NCBI GenBank assembly: GCA_951213105.1
Contig: OX578134.1
Location: forward strand, 136,583,793-136,647,792
Direction: 5' to 3'
Length of the DNA: 64,000 nucleotides
Source of the DNA: Amaurobius ferox
Taxonomy: Eukaryota > Arthropoda > Arachnida > Araneae > Amaurobiidae
The notes below the pieces were generated by a model. The model was not told where the DNA came from, did no database searches, and was given only the letters and a program-made list of their open reading frames with translations. The stretch's first letter is position 1, and each line of letters begins with the position of its first letter. Shown piece by piece: positions 12,016-23,600 of the stretch. The position numbers were made by a program, and so were the translations under genes.

Positions 12016-12279
12016 ATTTATATTTACCGTTCTTCGATTTGTAATTCTGATCCCGATCAAATTCTCAGTTATGCTTAGCGACTTGTTTATGACTCTATTC
12101 AATTCAAGTATCTTCATAGTTATTTATAATGTCATCCTTGTGAAATATACGCTTGACTTTTTTTTTGAATTTTTACTTTTCTGGTAATGTTCATAACATA
12201 TGTTTTTTTTTAAGTATTTTGTATCTCTTTTTTAGGTTTATTTGTATTAATTAATAGCCTATTCAACTTACTAATTTCA

Positions 12280-12480
12280 GATTATATTTTATATTTAGTT
12301 ATGCAAATTTGCTACGTATATGATCTATATATGAATGATCCATGTTTGCTTTTCATGTAGCCAATGATGAAGGGTGTACTAACGCCCGAAAGCGCTCTGA
12401 CCGTGTTTTTTAAAACTTTGTACGTATTTAGAGTGTTTTATTAAATGACCTTCTGTCTAACGATGTTGTGTCCTTAATTT
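12280..12480 (+). mobile_element. Penelope-like terminal fragment (degenerate)
   Basis: The order TTATGCAAATTTG..CATGTTTGC..GATGAAGGG..CCCGAAAGCGCTCTG..TTTATTAAATGAC matches the right arm of the foldback at 40790-40986. The shared hammerhead-like core links it to the long-terminal pLTR sequences of Penelope-like elements. No reverse transcriptase sequence lies nearby. Confidence 0.45.
12358..12402 (+). ncRNA. Degenerate hammerhead ribozyme motif
   Basis: The core reads ATGATGA, then an extra A, a stem II of GGGTGT paired with ACGCCC, then GAAA, GCGCTC and TGAC. The first core residue (C3 in standard numbering) is A, and stem I has a mismatch, so cleavage is unlikely. It is a decayed relative of the two motifs at 40638-40679 and 40856-40897. 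Confidence 0.45.
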
Positions 12481-12482
12481 AA

Positions 12483-14443
<1,961 letters not shown>

Positions 14444-16967
14444 ATTTCATTTTGTAAGATAGTTGAAAGGAAGTCCAATATATATATTCGCTATTCTTTG
14501 TATTCACATTAATGCAGGCGCCCAAAATTTGCTTTATTCTAATTAGTTGGAGAAAGCTGAAAACTGGAATTTTATAATATATTAGATACTCGAACCAGTC
14601 AGTTGTTCCAAATACGAGATCTTTATATTCGATAGTATTCAATATTTGCTATTCAAAACTGATCACTTGATAATTTCCATTATTTAGAATCTATACTTGC
14701 GGCAAACCCAACTGGACACCATTGTGAATTATAAATTTATTCTAGCCTTCATAGGTCCAATTCGTGTACATTGGCAAACTATGTAACGTCACGGATGTTT
14801 ACAGTTTTTATATACATCTATAGCGCCACGTTATGTTTACCTCAAGTATAAAGTTCGATTCCAGTAAATGTTCATATTTACAAAACCAGCCTATAAGATG
14901 CGTTCCCAAAAATGTATAATATGCTCCACTTATAGATAATAACAGCCAAGACCGGTTTCTAAATTTTATATGAATTTGAGGGACTGAAATTGTCAGTTCC
15001 CATAGAAATAGGTTAAAACTATTATCCATGCTGACAACCACATAATAGCCGCGAAACCGACCCACGGTTGCTGTTGTCTGAAATGGGGGTGTATTTCAAT
15101 AAATATTCTCTTCGTGAAAACTTTTATGCTGAATAATTAGCGCTGCTGAATAATTAGCACATCTAATCATGTGCGAAAGTACTTCTGTCTTTCCTCTTTG
15201 GACATCCAATTTACTGCAAGATAAATCAACTGAATGTGTGTCTCATCAACTAAAGAACAGAATGTGTGTCTCATCGAGAAAGAGTAACAAATCCGGCAGC
15301 TTCATTGATAGTAAATATGCCATCTAATGGGTCACTAAAGGGAGTTGTAAATCTTTTGGAGAAGTTGGGTTGTGAATGTGCTCTATGAATATTATTACAT
15401 AAAATATTTAACTATGTATACATTCATTCCACGTGCATATAATTCATCTAAGCGAAGTAAAACGTGGGACCCTTTGAAGTACACTTAACCGCAAAGCATT
15501 TTGTGACACTTTATAATTTATTCAGCTAACTTCACATGATTAAAAAATCCTATCTATGTAACTTATAGGGCAAAATTTTGAAATGAAAATTGGCTAAACG
15601 GCTGTGGGGAAATTCCAAGTCTCAATCCATCTGTCATATATTTTAGCCACTTTGCAAATAGGCAGAGACTTGGAATTGGTACAGAGGTTACTTTTTCTTT
15701 AAAATGCATGGGGGAAATGCCATTTGAGGAAATAAGGTGGTGCGCTTCATATTGAAACATTCGAAATGTTAACTTACTTCAAAACGTATGTTACTGTAAG
15801 CGAGCGTATTTCACTCGGGATATGGTTCAAGGGTTGGTTGTTTGAAAGAAAAACCAGGAATGTATAGTTATCCAATATTTTTATGCATTTATTGCGAAGG
15901 TAGCAATGCGCATGCATTTATTGAGTATGCATTTTTTTAAAAATAATAGTCAGGTGTTGTCCATAATAGAGGGTTGTATAAAAATATAACCATCATATTG
16001 TACTCTGCAAATAATGTGATATTTATTAATACAATACATAAAAATTTATTAATATAATACATAGCTCCATACAAAATAATCCATAATGCTGCGTTATCGT
16101 AAAAAATAAAAAAATAAATAAGAAAATCATCACTTAATTTAAAATGTGAGAAAACAATTTCCATGCACAAGAATGTTGCTGATTCTGATAAAGTAATGAT
16201 GAGATTTCATTTGACACCTAATAATATACATTGCGCGTATTTTTCTAGTTTTATGAACGATAGGGTAAAGAATCCATTAATTCTTTCAAAAATATAAACA
16301 ACTAATCTTTATACATTTAATCACCTTGAACAAAAACTTAGAACTCAGTATTATCATCGTAATTTAAAAAATAGGACCACCATACAAAATTATTGCCACA
16401 TTGAAGAATCTACACTGCAAGAAAAAAAAAAAGTCAACAAAGCGCCGCAGTTAAAAGTATACACTATCCGTCACATCCTTAAGCTGTCATCACCGTAGTT
16501 TTAGGGATTTCGGTAATTTACGTTTTGCAAGTTTTGAAATATAATAAATCAGTATAGAAATAATAAATCAGAGAAAGAAAAAAAGAGTGTTTTTTCTTAG
16601 GAATTAAATGAGAGATATGTCGAAAAAGAGATCACAGTTAACAAAATAATCATAATTTAAGTTTACGCTCGGTACTGCAGTATATTCCTGATATGATAGA
16701 AATATATTTTAATGGCTAAAATATAAAATAATAATCTGAATAACTCATAAATAAATCTAAATAGCTCATATTGATACTTCTCAAATTCTATACTTTGATA
16801 AGAATAGTATATATAAATGCATTTTCTTAGAAGCTGTAAATCTGCAATTTAAAAACTGTCAGAAAAAAGCAATTTATTACAAAAATTTAAATTTTCATAC
16901 AGTATAATACTAATATAGGGAATGTTTAAACACCACTTTATGTCTCTGAAGTAAGATATGTCTTTTA
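14444..16967. other. Unassigned AT-rich stretch
   Basis: No gene or complete element was recognised. Small local duplications are visible, for example GCTGAATAATTAGC twice near 15130-15160 and AATGTGTGTCTCATC twice near 15233-15275. All longer frames are below 90 codons and lack domain signals. Confidence 0.4.
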
Positions 16968-16994
16968 CAGGATCGAGTTACATTATTGTGACCA
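16968..16994 (+). repeat. Left terminal inverted repeat, Tc1-like
   Basis: The repeat is preceded by TA at 16966-16967. It shares TCGAGT and ATTATT..TGACCA with the reverse complement of 27710-27736. A TATA-like GGATATATAAGG at about 17062-17073 lies between it and the transposase start and may be the element's promoter. Confidence 0.75.
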
Positions 16995-17117
16995 AATCCT
17001 ACTTTTGACGTCAACAGCGCATAGCCAATGAAAGAAGGCACGCATCGTGTGCGGACTTGGTGGATATATAAGGTGTGATGTAGGCATTCTGAAAACATAT
17101 CACTCTTTGTTACTGCT

Positions 17118-17599
17118 ATGGCTAAAGGGAACGATTTATCAGATTTGGAAAAAGGCATGATAATCGAATTTCGGAGCCAAGAGTAGCAGTATTTTCAAAA
17201 CAGCGCAGTTTGTAAACTGTTTATTTGCTGCTATTAATAAAGCGTATTCTCAATAATGAAATGGCATCATTCTGAATAAGCAAACGTGGAAACTGCGGAA
17301 GACCATGCGCCATTAATGTGAGAGGTTAACGTCGGCTCAAAAGTTCGCAAGGGCCGATCGCCCGCGCTATAGTGGAGCAAGAAGGAACCAGGAGGCTACC
17401 AGAAATGTGTCTCAAACGATATTTCAGTGAATCCTGCTGCGTATGGGCCTCCAAAGAAGACGGATGGTCATTGCACGTATGCTTACAAGATGCATGATCA
17501 GAAAACACTTACAGTTGCAAAGAAGTATCGAAATTGGACCTCCACCGATTGGCAAAATATTGTCTTTTCCGATGAGCCATGTTTTCTACTTCATCGAAG
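17118..17599 (+). pseudogene. Tc1-like transposase, N-terminal half (broken)
   Basis: The ATG at 17118 opens MAKGNDLSDLEKGMIIEF, typical of the helix-turn-helix start of Tc1-type transposases. Stops and frameshifts follow soon after. Further on, KKYRNWTSTDWQNIVFSDEP (about 17520-17577) matches the family motif carrying the first catalytic Asp (FSDE). The frame runs straight into the LTR element at 17600 and resumes at 27148 with RDGLWR. This shows that the LTR element interrupted a transposase-derived sequence. The gene was already damaged or has decayed since. Confidence 0.75.
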
Positions 17600-18544
17600 T
17601 GTAAAAGCGTTTTCTAAGTGTTAAAAGACTTTTCTGCTTTCACATTCAAATGTATAAAGTTAGTTGATATAAAACATGTAACACAATAACGTAATAGTGG
17701 TAAGTACTAAACTCCAGAGTTCAGATCCGTCTCCCTGGTGAGAAGCGAAACTACAACTCAATGGCTGGAATAAATAACTGGCAAGAACAACTCATTAAAT
17801 GATGAGATTAAAGACATTTTGAAATTAAAACACAGTCTTTAATTAAATGGTAGTTAGGTAATTCAAATACAAGCATGACATCAAAATTCACTCTTAACTC
17901 GGAACATCTGCGTTCCTATCTTTCTGAAGTAATATACAAATGATGACATGAAAGCAAAGATATATGCTCTTAAATTATTTACTGGCAATACATTATTTCT
18001 TGCTGGCATCTTAAAATCTGGAATTACTTTTAACCAGTCAAACTGGAATTTAAACAAAGTTACCAGCTCTACTATGATAAGTATTTATACTTACAAAACT
18101 TCTCTTTACTCTTGGCAGGGCAGTCATCATTAGAGGGTGAGATTTGAAAAACATCTTTCAATTTAATTCAATTACCAACACTTTAGCCATTTTTAAATTT
18201 TGACGAGAGAAATTTTAATTGACTGCCCCTACCAAGTCCTGTTCCAAATCTGAAGACAAAAAGCCAAGCGCGTCACTTTACATTTACCGCGCTGACGTCA
18301 CAACACACATATACATATCACATGTACCAAAACCGAGCATTGGAAAATAATCAACAAAATAAAATTAACACTCAACGGCTTTTCTTTCTCTCTCCGCTGA
18401 CTGGCAGGCGAGCCTTTTCAAGGTCGCACACACTCCACAATTTTGCTCTATTTCGACAGAAAATCGTCTGAGGGCTTCTACATTTACATGACATGAAAAG
18501 AGCATTTTAAAACAAAAATATGCATCGCAGATTTCGATGCCACA
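17600..18544 (-). repeat. 3' LTR of the Ty3/gypsy element
   Basis: This is identical by eye to 26199-27143 except for G at 18268 where the other LTR has C (26867). It contains the same TGACGTCA at 18293-18300. The short open frames inside the LTR also occur in the other copy and are not considered genes. Confidence 0.95.
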
Positions 18545-18562
18545 AATATCTTCCCCCCCCGG
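18545..18562 (-). other. Polypurine tract
   Basis: On the element's coding strand this reads as eight Gs followed by AAGATATT and directly abuts the 3' LTR, which begins TGTGGCATCG. A purine run here is the expected primer for plus-strand DNA synthesis. The trailing TATT makes it slightly imperfect. Confidence 0.75.
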
Positions 18563-20299
18563 CAAAAAATTTTGCAACCGCAGGGCAGGAAAATTTTCTC
18601 CAAGAGAATCCTGTAGAAGCATCACCTCCAGCAGGGCGATCGCAGAAGCAGCAACTGCCGCAGGCAATTTTGCACAAAAATTTTGAGGGTGAGCAATGTA
18701 CGTACGTCTACACTACCACCACACTCAAGGAGTCCAGAGACTTGATCAGGGTCCCCGTTGTCCAAGAGTCAAAACATCAAAACATGGCCAAAAGAGAGGA
18801 CACAATGCTGTCCAAAAACTGCTATAGGATCCTTTCAAAAGAAAACACACAGTTAAAACATATGCAAATACACTGAAATACACAAAATATGCTCTTATCA
18901 AACTTTCTCAAATTCTTCAAATAAAAAAAAATACACCTGTAAAATACACTAAAGATTCCTGCTGTGTAACTGTACAGAAAAATATGTTTCCAGAAAGAGT
19001 AAAATCAGCGGGGAACTATACGGGTTGCCATCATAATAAAATGGGTGTGTATGAAAATGAGAAAAAAAATATATCCCGCGTGCTGGGCTTCCGGTGCATC
19101 CAGACGAAAGCAGGACAGCCACGGTCCAAAGCACTTGTCAATTCAGCAAAGATGAGAAACCCAACTCCGAAGCGATGAGTCCTCCATCACGACATCACTC
19201 CTCCGACACACAGGGGTTCCAGAAGATACGCTTCTCGCCTCCGCTCTGGAAACAACGGCGAGATCTGTCCAGCCTCGACCAGGTGCAGCAAAAAGCCGGG
19301 ATTTTAAAATGCTTCATTCACATCCCTCTCGAAACACAGGGTGTAGCTTGTTTGTGTAAACACCTGCAATTCACTCAAAAAAGAAAAAACATTTGCAACA
19401 TTGAACTCAAGGGACAATGGTGACTGACGAAACTACTGTACTCATTGTACCAGTAGGGAAGTGGACTTGTAAAAATGTAAACATGAAATTGCAGATCAAA
19501 TAAAAAATATATGTAAAGCAGGAACAGAAAAACATATGAAATAAATTTTCAAAAACAGAAATATTCAAAAATTTTGTCAAAATCAGGTAAGTTGTCAGAA
19601 GTGTCAACTCATGCACTTCACAACAGTTTTTCTTATCAGGTACTCAAAATTCTGCACATCTGAAATTAAAATTTTCATCAACACATGATATTCAAATTAC
19701 TTGAAATTATTGTAAATATTAAAAATTATTGCATAAGAGGTTCCATCACAACCTCAAATAGATGAACTTGATCAAACACAGTCATCTCATCACTCAAAAA
19801 AGTTTTTCGAAGATTTCAAAACAAATCAACAAAAATTTCACAGCTCAAAGATCACGAAAAGTTTCAAATTTCCAGATTCAAAAAGTTTATCAAAAGATAA
19901 TCAAAAGTTTTTGTAGAGTGAAAAGTTTCTGTCGATATCACACACATCACAAAATTAAAATTGCATATAAATTCAAAACAGTAAAATTAATAAAAATTTT
20001 GTATTTTCACAGATGAAGCATGTTTCACAGATGAAATAACCTTCCATTACAATGGGTCAGAGATGTGTGTAAATAAAATATTTAGAATAAACAATAATAA
20101 ATTTCAATAATCAGATTCAATACTTTCAGAAAAATTATGCACAACAATCAATTAAGCTTAAATTTCAAGATTCAAAAATTTCAACAAGCTGCATTAACAA
20201 TTACTGTATCACTATTTCTTAAACAAATTTTGTAAACACTGGAATTTTTCATCACAGAAGAAGATTTTGAACATTGTTGTGCACAGATGAAAAACTGGA
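18563..20299 (-). other. 3' internal region of the LTR element without recognised gene
   Basis: About 1.7 kb lies between the last ORF and the polypurine tract. Minus-strand frames are at most about 70 codons away from the LTR edge, and none has the signal peptide, cysteine pattern and transmembrane anchor expected of an envelope protein. Plus-strand frames of 109 and 118 codons (19094-19423 and 18520-18876) have no recognisable domain, and the second overlaps the LTR. The patch at 19000-19300 is GC-richer than its surroundings and may be captured foreign sequence. Confidence 0.5.
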
Positions 20300-20653
20300 T
20301 TAATTAAATTGTCTGAGAGAATATCGACTGTTCACTCTAGGACGCTGCTGGTTTAAAGCTCTATTGTAGACCACTCTGGTATGACGGTTATCACAGTTTG
20401 TGTGACTGGAAGGAGAAGGTTGTTTGTTTACACTATTTGGATCCCTGGAAAATGGAACACTGGAATCTGAAGCACTGGAAACAGGTTGTTTGTTTGCACG
20501 GCTCTGAGAACTGGAAATTGGAGCACTGGAATTTTGCCGCTGGAAAACACTCGAGGTTGATGAGGACACAGTTTGTTTATCACGACCTACTATCTTTTGG
20601 AAGAGTTTGAAGCTCAACTCTTCTAGGTGGTAGTAATGTAAGTCTGTTGACAT
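20300..20653 (-). CDS. Small Ser-rich ORF overlapping the end of pol
   Basis: A 117-codon frame starts with ATG at 20653, inside the last 74 bases of pol, in a frame shifted by one base relative to it. The first 25 residues are mixed (EELSFKLFQKIVGRD). The rest is rich in Ser, Asn, Gln and Arg with short internal repeats around NKQP and SSSxxSVF, so it is probably disordered. It has no membrane segment, so it is not an envelope protein. It could be an accessory protein made by reinitiation or from a spliced mRNA, or a chance frame. The overlap, true ATG and intact length in a young element favour considering it real, but no homologue is recognised. Confidence 0.35.
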   Translation of the reverse strand: MSTDLHYYHLEELSFKLFQKIVGRDKQTVSSSTSSVFQRQNSSAPISSSQSRANKQPVSSASDSSVPFSRDPNSVNKQPSPSSHTNCDNRHTRVVYNRALNQQRPRVNSRYSLRQFN

Positions 20654-23600
20654 GGACTCTCTGCTCGTTCTTCGGATTTAGAACATGTTGTATTATAAAG
20701 TTGACTGGAGAGATTTTCTTGATCACCTTAAATGGACCTCTATTATATGAAGAAAGTTTTTTGGACTGGTCGCGTGGTAAATATGGAGTGTAAAGATACA
20801 CGTGGTCATTTTCTTTAATCACAGGTTGTTTTGCACCTTTATGTTGTTGTTGCATTTGACTCTGTTGTGCTTTATCCAGATTAACTTTAACAATTTCATA
20901 TATTTTCTTTAATCTATATTCCAAATCTTGACCATAATCATGCACAGAATCATATTTTGTGCTTTTAAATCCTGTTAAAAGGGTATTTGGTACTGTTAAA
21001 TCTCTGCCATACATGAGGTATGCAGGAGTTTCTCCAGTTGATGCATGAACAGCATTTCTGTGGGCCAGAAGGGCAAAAGGAACTGAACGATCCCAGTCGT
21101 CTTTCTCTTTATATGCAAGATTCTTCAAACTTCTGAGCAAAGATTTATTTGCTCTCTCACAGAGGCCATCAGATTGGGGATGATAGCTAGTGGTACTATG
21201 TTTGATGATTCCCAACTTCTTGTATAGGCTCTGAGCAGCTTTTGAAAGAAAATTCGACCCTTTATCTGTAATCAGGTGGTGGGGAATACCGTGAGACGAT
21301 ATGAATTTCTCAAAACATTCCAAAATTTTCTCTGAAGTAATAGATGACAATGGGTAAGCTTCTGCCCATCTTGTGAAATAGTCTGTAATGACCAAAATAT
21401 ACCTTTTCCCAGAATTAGAAACTGGAAAAGGGCCTATACAATCCATTGCCACTCTTTGGAAGGGAAAATCAGATGTATCAAACTTCTGTACTGGTGCTTT
21501 AAAATTTCTGAACCCATGATTCATGACACAAACATCACAAGAACTGACATAATTCTGTGTTTGAGTGTACATGTCTTGCCAATAATACCTTCTGCTGATA
21601 CTAGACAAAGTTCTGCGAAAACCACAGTGAGCAAATGCAGGACAGTCATGGTGCAGCCACAAAATTTCAGATACCAATGACTGAGGTACTACCAATCTTT
21701 CATTAAATTCGTGTCTTCTTTTGGGGTGCTTATGTGTGCACCACAATGCATTTTCTCTCTCGAAAAAGGTTAATCTTTGTGGATATGGAGCCACATTTTT
21801 TTCTAAGAAATTCTTAATTTTGTTGCATCTGCTATCAGATTTTTGAGCGTTAACTATTCTAGTAAACAAAGTTGGTTCCACTGTCAATTGCTCTAAATTT
21901 TCACTCTGAATATTTTCTTCATCATTTACATTTGTATTAATTGCATTCACCTGTTGAATTTCTGAACTTTTTGAAGATTTCTGATTTTGTGCAAAATTTA
22001 CTTTCTTTGGTTTTTGGGCATTAGCCGAATTTTTAGCACTTGCAGAATTCTTTGACAATGGATTTTCCTTGTCACCGACACATCTTGATAAGTAATCAGC
22101 CACAATATTCGCCTTTCCTGGCTTATGAATGATCTCATAGTCAAACTGGGAAAGAGGAGCTATCCAACGTGAAAGTCTGGAGGTTGGATCCTTGAATTTG
22201 AAAATAAATGAGAGGGAGTGCTGATCACAATAAATTGTGAAATGAGCTCCAATTAAATAGTGTTTGAAAAAATTTGTTGCCCAGACTACAGCTAAAGCTT
22301 CACGCTCAACAACACTGTATCTGGTTTCAGCATCATTTAGCTTCCTGCTGGCATATGAAATAGGGTGTAAAAAACCATTTTCATCTTGCTGTGAAATATA
22401 TGCTCCAAGTGCATATTTAGATGCATCTGTGTGCAATATGAATTTCTTTTTAAAATCAGGTAAAATCAAAATTGGTTCTTTTAAAAGTTCTTTCCTCAAA
22501 ATGTCAAAAGATTCTTGAGCTGCTTCATTCCACTTAAATTTTTCACCTTGTTTTGTTTTTAAAAGTTGTGTGAGGGGCAAAGCAACATCTGCAAAATTCT
22601 TCACAAATTTTCTATAAAATCCTGTGAGACCCAGAAACTGCCTCACATTCTTTATAGACTTTGGCGTCTTAAATTTCTGAATTGTTTCCAAATTGTGTGG
22701 ATCAGGCTGCACTTTCCCATCTGAGACTAAAAATCCCAGGTATTTAATTGTTTTTCGAAAGAAGTAACATTTTGAAGGCTTTAGTTTTAAGTGATGTTCT
22801 TGCAATTTAACAAATACTTCTTCCAATTTTTGTATATGTTCTTCAAAGGATTTTGAAGCCACAACTATATCATCTATATAAACATTCGAAACACCTGCCA
22901 AAACCAATGACATTAATCTCTGGAAAGATGCAGGGGCATTTTTGAGCCCAAAAGGAGTGCGACACCACTCGAAATGGCCTTTGTTGGTTGAAAAAGCAGT
23001 CTTTTCACAGTCATTCGGGTCCAAACAAAGTTGGTAAAACCCAGAAGTAAGGTCCAGAGTAGAAAAATAAGTTGCTCCAGCCAAATTGTCGATGAGCTCA
23101 CTGATATTAGGAATTGGATATGGTTCGTCAATCATGACTTCATTTAACTGCCTAAAATCGCAGACCAAACGATATGACCCATCTGCTTTCTTGACAAATA
23201 GGACCGGCGTATTATAAGGCGAAGTACTGGGCCTAATAATACCCGCACCAAGAAGTTCTGTAACCTGTTTATTTAATTCTTCTTGAAGGTGATGAGGCAC
23301 TCTGTAATTTTTCTTTTTTATTGGTATGTTAGTTCTTAAATTTATTGTATGGAAAATTGTATCACAACCCTCAATTTCTGAAACCGACTTTGCAAAAACT
23401 CTACGATGCTTTTTAAGAAGTTCCAATAACTTCCTCTTCTTCTCTCCATATAAGTGACTTAAGTCAAAGTCACCACCCCATGCTTCAAATTTTTCATTAT
23501 TTTCAATGGGTGTGTGGTCAGTTACTGTATTTACTGGCAATGCTTGTACTTCTTTAATACTTTGTAATTTTGCAATTTTCATTTTCTTGTTCAAATTAAT

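Noticed and set aside
18520..19423. Plus-strand frames of 118 and 109 codons inside the LTR element as captured genes
   Set aside because: They have no domain, the first overlaps the LTR boundary, and they are antisense to the element; kept only as an uncertain note.
18949..19616. Envelope gene in the 3' part of the Ty3/gypsy element
   Set aside because: Minus-strand frames are too short and lack the expected signal, cysteines and anchor.
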